A DNA stretch of 53,398 nucleotides from a virus, in IMG/VR virus record IMGVR_UViG_3300021079_000008, positions 1 through 53,398 of that record; one strand, given 5' to 3'. Positions 22,207 to 31,300 of this stretch are shown piece by piece. The number at the start of each line of letters is the position of its first letter. Within the stretch, counting starts at the first letter, position 1. The notes under the pieces are model-generated. The model was not told the DNA's origin. It worked only from the letters and a program-made list of their open reading frames with translations, and ran no database searches. A program made the translations under genes and the position numbers.

Positions 22207-25200
22207 ATGGCTGATAATACACAAGCACCTCAAAGTAATGTAAAACCAGAATATAACACTGCAACAACAGGGTTAAATTTAGATCAATCTGTATCTCAGA
22301 TTCCTAAAGGTAAACTGTCGTATGCATTAAATGCTGCTGTAGAGAACTTTGATGCTAATTCTGTTAACTATCAGAATGAGTCAGGTAATGAATTGTGTTT
22401 ACAGTTTCCTACAGATTATCAACTAATTGGTAAACACCTTATTGCTGAGAAAAACAAACACATATTCTTTTTGGCTAATCCTATAACAGGGAATTCCCAA
22501 ATAGGATATATGGACAATAATGATTGTATATATAGGATTTATATTGAGGCTCCTTGTTTAAACTTCAACATTCATTATCCTATCCCAAAGATAGTACATA
22601 AAATTACAAACTGCACTACAGAAATTTATTGGACAGATGGTATTAATCCTAGACGTTATCTTGATTTAGATAATATTCCTAGAATTCTCAAACCAGGAAG
22701 CACATTGTGTGATCCAATATATTCAGATGAAGTTGATTGTAATCAATTAAAATTACAACCTAATTTTGAAATTCCTCTATTGGAGGTGACAGACATAACT
22801 AATGGTGGTGCACTATTAGCTGGTACATATCAGTTCACTATTCAATATTCTGATGCTATAGGCAATCCTTATACATCATATTATTCTGTAACAAATCCCA
22901 CTCCTATTGCTAATACACATATAATTACAACAAGTTTTAATTATGAGGTGGGTAAGTCAATAGTTTTAAACATCACCAATCTTGATATCACAGGACAGTT
23001 TCAGTATTTCAATCTAGCTGTAATTAAGACAATAAATGATATTGCCTCTGTAGAACTTATTGGTACATATTTTATAGATAGGTCTAATAGACAAATTACC
23101 TATACAGGACAAAATCAAACTCAAATCAACCTCACAATCAATGATGTATTTGAGAAATATCCTTTTTATGAAATAGCTCAAGATATCACCACTGTACAAG
23201 ACATCCTTGTGTGGGATAATCTTACATCTATAGATAGAATTAACTATCAACAGATTGCAAATGAGATATCTTTTAATTGGCAAACACATAGGATTCCTTC
23301 AACAGAAACCTATGCAGATGAATTAAATGCTACAAACCTACGTGGATATCTACGTGATGAGGTATATGCATTTGAGATAGTGTTTATGCTAAAGAATGGT
23401 AAACAGACAGATGGTTTTCATATTCCTGGTAGGGCTATTGGATATAATGAAATCTCTCAGCTTGATGTTCCTGTAACTAATCCTGATTTTATTGGAGAAC
23501 CTGATCCCATCACTAATTCAAGTCCTTATTGGAAAATATATAATACAGGCTCTGTAACAGGTTATTCTCCTGAATATATTCCAGGAGATGCTTCTTATAA
23601 AGGACCTTATCAATATGGACAGTTTGCATATTGGGAATCTATAGAAACCTATCCTTGTAATGTAGAGATATGGGGAGAACTTGCAGACCAACCTATTCGT
23701 CATCATAAGTTTCCAGATGTAAGGGTTAGTCCTATATTTGAAACACCTCTTATTACAAAGAATTCTGATGGAACCTATCGTCCTGTTATGATAGATGATG
23801 CTATTTTTCCAATGGGAGTTATGATAAATATTCAACAGATTGGTCAATTAATTGCTCAATCTAACTTAACAAACGAACAAAAGGCTAACATATCTGCATT
23901 TAAGATTGTAAGAGGAGATAGAGCTACAAATAAGTCAATTGTAGCTAAAGGTATTTTAAGAAATGTAGGTAAATACACAAGAGATAAGATAAATGATCCA
24001 GATAGTACTTATTACTATTATCCCAATTATCCCTACAATGACTTAAAAGAAGATGTATTTCTTCTTGAACAAAACAATGCATATAACTCACAATGTAATA
24101 CTTATACAGTTACAGCAACAGCAACTGGCTTTATTGAGTATACAGATTGTAATACAAACATTTTAGTTAGAAAGAATGTAGTATCGGGAGATGTATTCTC
24201 ACAATGTTCAATTACTGTTCCTGTATCAAGTGTTGCTACATCTGTATTACTATCTAGTCCTACTAATTATACTCTAACAGTAGAGGGAGTTGGTGGATGG
24301 ATTAGTTTTCAATATGCAGATTGTATAACAGGAAGTAATGTAGGTGTTATAGTTTATACAGGAGCTCCTCGAAATATTTGTGCTGCGTCTACTTATAGCA
24401 CTCCTCTTCCTAAAGTATTGTTTCAGAATCCAAATGTTACTTCCTACTCTATTGTAAATAACAGTCCTTCTATAAATATAACTTGCTATCCTGCTCCTCT
24501 TAATGGATTTGTAATAGATAATGATCCTCTTAAAGATATACGATATAGACAAATATTCAACTCTCCCGAAACATCATTTGGTAATCCTGTTTTAGGAAAT
24601 GTTCTTAAATTAGAAAGTGCTATATTTGGTGCTGGTAAGGCTCATTTTGTAGAGGTGAGAAAGAATGCTTTATATAAGCTGTTAAGTCTTGATGCTCAAC
24701 AAGATGCGATGAATTCTAGTTTTGATATAGCTAACATTACAGCTCCTTATGATGTAAATGTTCTATTTACAGCATATCAAACCTATTTACAAATATATCT
24801 TACTGGTATTCCAAGAAGGAATTATGCCTACTCATTTAACTCTATAGCCAATTATTCATATAATGCTGATATAGATAATAATCTAGGAATCAAACAAAGA
24901 GAACTAGACTACTGTCAATATCTTATACCAGGATTTCAATCTGTAGGAGAATCAATTAGTATCAATAACTATCAGAGAGAATCTTCTGTATATCTTAAAA
25001 CCATGTCTTCAAGATTTGGAAATCCTTATACAGCACTACCTTTCCCAAGTCAAACTCCTAGTTTAATCTCTTCAGGAACAAATAGTTACATCACTGACAA
25101 TTCACGATTTACTATTTCTCAAAAGAACGATTGTGCATTTCCTACTAAACAGGAAGATATAACAGTAGTTTCCTATTATGCCTCTTTGAAGAACGATTTT

Positions 25201-27471
25201 GTGAATCAGTGGGGACAGATATACTCTTATCCCACAATTGATACAGGATTTCAAAGAAATATTGAAACTAATAATATATTAATGGGACAACCTTCAATTG
25301 CTACAATCTTTGGAGGAGACACCTTTATTAATAGATTTGCTTTTAAAACTAAGATTCCTTTCTTTATTGATAATAGAGTGGGAGCTCCTGATGATAGTGA
25401 TATATTCTATGATGAGATTGGTAATGTTGGATTTCCAAAATACTGGTTCTCTTCAAGGTCTGTATTAACTAATTATAAAAATCTTGCAGCATCTCCTCAT
25501 ATCAATCTACAGAACTTCTTTTCTACAAAAGCTCATAATTTTGACTGTCCTAATAGTCAACTTCCTAAACCAAGTCCTACATCAGTTCCTCCAATAGTAA
25601 ATTCTAATAGAACCTATTATGATGGAAAGATGTATATGTTTGCCTATGGTATTCCTAATTTCTATTGTGAGTCTAGTATAAATGTTGATTTACGTCAGGC
25701 GTTTAATAATAAGGATGGTGACTTTTTCCCTAGAGTTTCCACCACTATTCCTGATGATTGGGTACAAGAAAGTTATGTATCAATAGCATTTGATAATACC
25801 TATACATATAATATTACATATAGTAAGCAGAATAAAGAGAACTTCTTTAGTCATCTTCCTACAGATTGGAAAGCTCAATTGTGTTTTACAAACTTCCCTT
25901 TCAAAGCAATCTATTCTGATGAACAGAGTAGTGATCCTAGTAACAAGGTGAATAATTGGTTGAGTTATGGTGCACTATCATATTTTGATTTTCCTCAAAA
26001 CTTTGGTAAACTTACAAGTTTAGACGGTATTCAGAACAAAGCTGTATTAGCTAGGTTTGAGAATAAATCTCTCCTATATAATACAATGCTCACTATCCAA
26101 ACTAGCAATCCACAAGCAGCCTATCTTGGCAATAGTACATTATTCAAAGCTGCCCCTCCCATTGATTTTGCTGAAACAGATTTAGGATATGTAGGAAGCC
26201 AGAATAAATTCCTTTTGAAGATTCCTCAGGGACAGATTACAATTGATGCTAAAAGAGGACAGGTATTTCTTATTGCTGGTAATCAGGCTACAGACCTATC
26301 AGGGTTTGGTTCAGGACTTAATAGATTCTTCACTGACCATTTAGCATTTGAAATTCTTAGATATTTTCCAGATGTAGATGCTGATAATAACTTTACTGGT
26401 ATAGGATTACATGGTGTATATGATTCTAAATATGATAGGGTGATTATATCTAAATTAGACTATATTCCTTTAGATAAAGATATTAAATATGATTCCCTCA
26501 CTAGAGAGTTTTATATTAACAGAACCTATCATCAAAATTCAACAATTTCTATTCCTTGTATAGAATATACAGTACGTGGTCCAGATGATCTTGGAGATTT
26601 TTCTTGTACATATTTAAACTGTGATGCAAATCCTATAACTATTCCTATTGCACCAGATGAATGTATTGTTATTTTTGCATTAGAGAATTCAATAATTACC
26701 ACTCCATTTGTAACCGTTGAATTAGGAAATACATGTGGGGGTACAACAACCACCACTACATCCACTACTTCTACACCACGTGATCCTTTAGTTGTTCGTG
26801 AAATAGTATATTTAACAGATGAGAAATATTTCTGTAATAAGTCATGGACTCTATCTTATAATGTAAACACTCAGAGTTGGATAAGTTTTCATAGCTATAT
26901 TCCTAATTTCTATATAGGTGAAAACAATTTCTTCTATTCAGGACTTAATGGTGGATGTGATTTAGAATTAATCGCTGCTACAGAGATTCCTTCTACCACC
27001 ACCACCACTACAACATTTTGTTTAGGATGTCGTCCTCCTGAACCAACAACCACCACTACCACCACCACTATTGATTGTGGGTTAGTGGGAACAGCTCTTG
27101 AAGAATTTTGTACAATAGAGGGAACAGCATTTGATATCACTCCCACTACAACAACTACAACAACAACAAGTGGACCTACAGGAACTCTTGAATTACATAT
27201 TGTTCCTGGTGGTGGAGGTACTGCTACATTCACAAATACAGATACAGCCACTCCATATTCATTATTAGCAATAGATACTTTTGCAAGTATAACTGTTCCT
27301 TTAGGAAACTATACATATGATGGATTTACAATGTTACTAACTTGTGACGATGGATATGGACAAACTTCTACCCCATCTGTTCCACAAACATTTCTATTAA
27401 CTACAACATATTCAGTATCAATAGATTGTGCTTTAACAACTACCACCACAACAACAACAGCAGCACCTTAA
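22207..27471 (+). CDS. Tail muzzle/stabilisation protein (P22 gp10-like) with inserted Cys cassettes and poly-Thr linkers
   Basis: 1754 residues. The N-terminus (TGLNLDQSVSQIPKGKLSYA and NESGNELCLQFPTDY) is the recognisable start of the crAss-like tail muzzle, which forms the distal tube that opens at infection. Conserved blocks continue, such as SPETSFGNPVLGNVLKLESA and FCNKSWTLSYNVNTQSWISF. Between them are foreign-looking segments: a Cys-bounded double domain around residues 630-760, another cassette around 1451-1510 starting CIEYTVRGPD, and five Thr tracts from residue 1513 to 1751. It ends in poly-Thr plus AAP. In relatives as I remember them, the chain continues with the segment now encoded by the next gene, so this gene may have been split. 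Confidence 0.85.
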   Translation: MADNTQAPQSNVKPEYNTATTGLNLDQSVSQIPKGKLSYALNAAVENFDANSVNYQNESGNELCLQFPTDYQLIGKHLIAEKNKHIFFLANPITGNSQIGYMDNNDCIYRIYIEAPCLNFNIHYPIPKIVHKITNCTTEIYWTDGINPRRYLDLDNIPRILKPGSTLCDPIYSDEVDCNQLKLQPNFEIPLLEVTDITNGGALLAGTYQFTIQYSDAIGNPYTSYYSVTNPTPIANTHIITTSFNYEVGKSIVLNITNLDITGQFQYFNLAVIKTINDIASVELIGTYFIDRSNRQITYTGQNQTQINLTINDVFEKYPFYEIAQDITTVQDILVWDNLTSIDRINYQQIANEISFNWQTHRIPSTETYADELNATNLRGYLRDEVYAFEIVFMLKNGKQTDGFHIPGRAIGYNEISQLDVPVTNPDFIGEPDPITNSSPYWKIYNTGSVTGYSPEYIPGDASYKGPYQYGQFAYWESIETYPCNVEIWGELADQPIRHHKFPDVRVSPIFETPLITKNSDGTYRPVMIDDAIFPMGVMINIQQIGQLIAQSNLTNEQKANISAFKIVRGDRATNKSIVAKGILRNVGKYTRDKINDPDSTYYYYPNYPYNDLKEDVFLLEQNNAYNSQCNTYTVTATATGFIEYTDCNTNILVRKNVVSGDVFSQCSITVPVSSVATSVLLSSPTNYTLTVEGVGGWISFQYADCITGSNVGVIVYTGAPRNICAASTYSTPLPKVLFQNPNVTSYSIVNNSPSINITCYPAPLNGFVIDNDPLKDIRYRQIFNSPETSFGNPVLGNVLKLESAIFGAGKAHFVEVRKNALYKLLSLDAQQDAMNSSFDIANITAPYDVNVLFTAYQTYLQIYLTGIPRRNYAYSFNSIANYSYNADIDNNLGIKQRELDYCQYLIPGFQSVGESISINNYQRESSVYLKTMSSRFGNPYTALPFPSQTPSLISSGTNSYITDNSRFTISQKNDCAFPTKQEDITVVSYYASLKNDFVNQWGQIYSYPTIDTGFQRNIETNNILMGQPSIATIFGGDTFINRFAFKTKIPFFIDNRVGAPDDSDIFYDEIGNVGFPKYWFSSRSVLTNYKNLAASPHINLQNFFSTKAHNFDCPNSQLPKPSPTSVPPIVNSNRTYYDGKMYMFAYGIPNFYCESSINVDLRQAFNNKDGDFFPRVSTTIPDDWVQESYVSIAFDNTYTYNITYSKQNKENFFSHLPTDWKAQLCFTNFPFKAIYSDEQSSDPSNKVNNWLSYGALSYFDFPQNFGKLTSLDGIQNKAVLARFENKSLLYNTMLTIQTSNPQAAYLGNSTLFKAAPPIDFAETDLGYVGSQNKFLLKIPQGQITIDAKRGQVFLIAGNQATDLSGFGSGLNRFFTDHLAFEILRYFPDVDADNNFTGIGLHGVYDSKYDRVIISKLDYIPLDKDIKYDSLTREFYINRTYHQNSTISIPCIEYTVRGPDDLGDFSCTYLNCDANPITIPIAPDECIVIFALENSIITTPFVTVELGNTCGGTTTTTTSTTSTPRDPLVVREIVYLTDEKYFCNKSWTLSYNVNTQSWISFHSYIPNFYIGENNFFYSGLNGGCDLELIAATEIPSTTTTTTTFCLGCRPPEPTTTTTTTTIDCGLVGTALEEFCTIEGTAFDITPTTTTTTTTSGPTGTLELHIVPGGGGTATFTNTDTATPYSLLAIDTFASITVPLGNYTYDGFTMLLTCDDGYGQTSTPSVPQTFLLTTTYSVSIDCALTTTTTTTTAAP
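24094..24486 (+). repeat. Cys-bounded cassette, probable double copy in the muzzle
   Basis: Residues about 630-760 of the muzzle begin CNTYTVTATATGFIEYTDCN and later repeat the theme with YTLTVEGVGGWISFQYADC and GAPRNICAAS. This matches the C-TY-(x)-Y-x-DC-(x)-IC pattern of cassettes A-C, but without a Thr linker. It interrupts what looks like conserved muzzle sequence (YPYNDLKEDVFLLEQ before, IRYRQIFNSPETSFG after). Confidence 0.5.
26557..26736 (+). repeat. Cys-bounded cassette, copy C in the muzzle
   Basis: Sixty residues from CIEYTVRGPDDLG through TYLNCDAN and ECIVIFALENSI to the Cys of GNTCGG, then a Thr/Ser tract. It is inserted just before the conserved VVREIVYLTDEKYFC block of the muzzle. 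Confidence 0.6.
26743..27459 (+). repeat. Series of five poly-threonine tracts in the muzzle C-terminal region
   Basis: Thr runs at 26743-26775 (with Ser), 26995-27015, 27046-27069, 27145-27168 and 27436-27459. They are separated by conserved muzzle sequence, short Cys-containing pieces (FCLGCRPPEP; IDCG to FCTIEG) and a beta domain beginning GPTGTLELHIVPGGG. Codons vary among ACA, ACC and ACT. Confidence 0.8.
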
Positions 27472-27472
27472 T

Positions 27473-28342
27473 ATGTCAAAAATAGTAATCATACGACTAA
27501 CAATGTCTGGTAATAGAGTTACTGGTCCATTTAATATTTCTGATAATCTAGGAGAAATTCTTGGAACAGATGTTCCTAAATCATCTCTTATATCGGGAAT
27601 AAGTTATGTTGTTGCTGATACTGCCTCTGTAATCATTGTCACATCTACAGGAGACTGTAATCTAACTAAATATATATCAATCTCTACAATAACAAAAGAA
27701 GAATTAGCAGCAATAAGATATAGACCACTCAATACTCCTTCATTATGGAGACATTTAACCAATCCTGAGATATATAATTACTTCTATGGAAACATAGAAC
27801 CTTACATAATTGAGTATCCTTTCTCATATCAATATCAGGATGAAATCCTTCAGAATGTAAAAGACTACACTAAGGCTTATAGATATTGGCAAAATGGAGA
27901 GGGTGTATTTAATTATAATGATAGAGTAGAAACAGATGATAGATGGTTTAACAAAGCTATTTTATATAATGGTCAACAGTCTACAGGTGTGTTAGAGTTA
28001 GTTCCAAAACCTCTTCATAATCTAAAGGAATACTTGAAGTATCCTTTATATAACGTTGATAGTAAGACAATTACATTTACAAAAGCTGATAACTTCTATC
28101 AATATAACACCTTCTGGAGTTTAATTAAAAGTAAGTCTCTACCTCTATTTTTAACAAGTTGTAAGAGTCTTTCTATAGATAAGCTTGTAAATCAGGCTAA
28201 TATGGATTATGGTAAGCGATCTTTTAAGAAAGATACACTGAGGGCTAAAGATTTGAAAATACGTCATATTTTAGACAATCGTTCTGATGCTCATCTTGTG
28301 AGTCAATTTACTATTGCATCATCTCAAATCTCTTATATATAA
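27473..28342 (+). CDS. Fusion-like protein: duplicated beta module plus probable muzzle C-terminal domain
   Basis: 289 residues, starting one base after the muzzle stop (TAATATG). Residues 1-70 are the beta module also found in the 84-aa protein at 18336-18590 (TGPFNISDNLGE). Residues about 85-289 contain EPYIIEYPFSYQYQDEILQN, YNGQQSTGVLELV, and KRSFKKDTLRAKDLKIRHIL, which I associate with the C-terminal part of the crAss-like muzzle. The simplest reading is that a poly-Thr/beta-module insertion split the muzzle into two genes that are translated one after the other. The stop of this gene overlaps the next start (TAATGG). Confidence 0.7.
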   Translation: MSKIVIIRLTMSGNRVTGPFNISDNLGEILGTDVPKSSLISGISYVVADTASVIIVTSTGDCNLTKYISISTITKEELAAIRYRPLNTPSLWRHLTNPEIYNYFYGNIEPYIIEYPFSYQYQDEILQNVKDYTKAYRYWQNGEGVFNYNDRVETDDRWFNKAILYNGQQSTGVLELVPKPLHNLKEYLKYPLYNVDSKTITFTKADNFYQYNTFWSLIKSKSLPLFLTSCKSLSIDKLVNQANMDYGKRSFKKDTLRAKDLKIRHILDNRSDAHLVSQFTIASSQISYI

Positions 28343-31300
28343 TGGAAAAATGGTTAGATAAATATGATGATGGTGGATATATCCAAGAGAACTATAATGA
28401 TTCTTCTGTTTCTCTACCTGAAGGATTTGTAGGAATGGGTAATAACACACAAGGTAGAAACTATTCTCCTGCGTGGGGTGGACAGTTTCAAGAAGGAGGA
28501 AATGTCTATTCCTCACAATTTAAAACAAAACCTAAATTACAACATGGAGGGACATCTGCTAACATAAGTAGCATACAGACATCTGTAGATGATGCTGAAA
28601 AATTTAGAAATGATTGGATGCAATCACCACAGTATAAAAGTATGCTAAAAACAAGTGGTAATACTACAACTTATCCTGATCTATCAGTTAAATATGTTAG
28701 AAAGCATAGTAATAAAAATTATACTTATGATATAAAAGATATTCCTAATATAAAACTAGACAATGATGATTATATAACAAATGCTCAGGTTTCTTCTGGC
28801 AGTGGAATCAATCAGATTATGAATATTAATAAAAATAGTATTAATAATTCAGATTTGAAGTATACACTTCAACATGAATTATCACATATTACTGATAGTA
28901 GAGGAATTGGAATTCCAATATCTGATATAAATAAAATATCACAATATGCAAAGCCAACAAGTGATTTTGGAAAATATGTTGCAATTCCATCAGAAACAAG
29001 AGCTAGGCTAATGAGTATAAGAGAATTTTCACAGGATAACAATATATATAATCCTATGAAAGACAAGATTACTAAAGAACAATTAGATAAGATTAAATAT
29101 GCTGGTTTAGATGATTTAAAAACAATATATTCAGATGATCAGATATTAGATTTACTTAATAGTATAAGTAAAAATGATTCACCTAGTGTTCCTAAAGCTC
29201 AGAATGGTCTTTGGACTACAAATAAAAGAGGATATGTAGATAGTGCATTAAATGCAAATAAACATCTTGATTGGGTAAAGAGATTGTATGATGCTAATCC
29301 AAAAGCTGTAATGGTTCCTGGAGAAAAATATTCTAGCACTCATCTAATGGGTGATGATAATCAAGGTTATGTATTTCCTAGTATAGTAAATATGAATGGT
29401 CAATTGGTTGATCTTGGTGATGGAGCTGAAGATTATGCTAGAGAAACTAATACAGGTATACAGTTTCCTAAAGAACAAGGTACATGGTTTGCTAGATCTA
29501 CAAATGATAAGAGTGGATATAAAATGGGAACAGGTGTATTAAAAGGAACACCTGTTATGCAGAAATATAAGTCTATTGATAAAAAAGCAATGGGTGGTAA
29601 TATTCCTGGTTCTGTAGGATTTACATACGCACGTACAGGAGCTCCTTCCAACGGTCCACATGCTAAGAAAACATTAGCTAGTGCTCAGAATGGAACAATT
29701 CATAAAAAGAAAACTCCTAATCAACAAACTACTACTCCACCCACCACTCCAGCTTATGTTCCTGCTATTGATTATTCTAAACTTGCACAGCCTCCATATA
29801 GACAAGGAGTAGATGCTACATATCGTCCACCTTCTATAAATGTACTTGATGAACAAGAAAAAATTGATGAATATGCAAGAAGCAATGTTCGTAAACAAGA
29901 ATTAAACAAAGAACAACCTCAATTAAAACAATCAAATAAATCTATTATTAAAGGAATAAATTATGGTAAAAAAATAGATCCTTATTTAAATATAATTGAA
30001 AAAGATCCACAAAGTCAAGCAAATATAAATAAAAGAAAACAATTAGAATTTGCAAGAAATTTAGCAATTGGTACATTAGCTCCTGCAGCTATTGTAGAAG
30101 GTGCTGCTGCTCTTCCTTTTATAGCTCCAGCATTAACTACTGATATTGCAGGTATATCTGGACTTACCGCAGGTAATCTTCTTAATGCAGGATTTGCTTA
30201 TGAAGGGATTAAGAATCTTCCTAATACAGGAAATTCAATAAAAAATGCTTACAATACCCCTACATGGGATAATATAGGAAATGCTGCTTTACAAACAGGA
30301 GCAACGGCATTAGATATATTTCCATTTTTACATGGAGTATCTAAAGGATTTCCTAGTGTAATGGAAGATGTTAACCAAGTTGTTAATTCTCCTACTACAA
30401 AAAATATTTTAAAAACAGCATATGATATTCCAAGAGCCGAAAGTATAAAAGAAGCAATGGGAAGAATTGGAGGTATTCCTTTAAATAAAGACATTCCAAG
30501 AATGGGAGCTCAAGATGTTAAAGCTCTTAGACAAGTTCAAGAAATAGGAAGACTTAGAGCAACTAATGTACAATATGCTGAACAAATGAAATATGGTTTA
30601 GAAAATAATCTTCCTGAAGAACATTTTCAAAAAGTATTTGGTAAATCTAGAGAAGAAGCTCAAAATTTGCTAGATACAGGATTTGGTCAACAAGTTGGCG
30701 AATCAAGTGGTACAATTAATTTACGTAGACCTTCAAGAAATTCCACCGCTAGAACAATAAATGGTTTTGAAGAAGAACAAAACATTGCTTTAGAGCAAAT
30801 GGGATTAGGAGCAGATGATATTGCTACGCAACCTTATAGATCTTATTCAGATATGGCAATTGATAGATTGAATGATTTACGTGGAAGTGATGTTGATATT
30901 GTTGGAGGAGCTACAGATGTAAATGGAAATTATATATCTAATAGTTATAGACCTGATTATGAAAATATTAATATAAGATCTCAAAGAATTCAAGATATAC
31001 TTGATGATTTCAGTAATCAATTTAATCAATTACCACCTCCTCCTGAATACCGTACTTTAACTGAACCAAGAAGAGGAAGAACATTAATTCCAGGAATGGA
31101 ACGTCCTACAATATCTTTACCTGAACAATTAAAACAAGATATTATTTCTGGAACAAATAACCTTGAAAATAAAGCTCAAAATTTTTTAATTAATAAAACA
31201 CAAAGTTATCCATATTATAGTGGAAAGATTCAAGAAAAAGTTCCAAGTCTTTATTTATCAAGATCAGGCAATTTAAAAAATGTTTCTAAAACAGTTAACT

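Noticed and set aside
26532-27251. Minus-strand frames rich in poly-valine opposite the muzzle C-terminus
   Set aside because: They are the reverse reading of poly-threonine codons and have no independent start context; the plus-strand gene explains them.
15405-27459. Repeated ACN tracts as a CRISPR array or diversity-generating retroelement
   Set aside because: No regular spacer-repeat spacing, no Cas or reverse transcriptase gene in the window; the tracts are in-frame Thr codons inside proteins.
27473-27690. Readthrough or frameshift joining the muzzle and the 289-aa protein
   Set aside because: The stop is a TAA followed by a normal ATG, with no slippery sequence seen; two separate translation starts are simpler.
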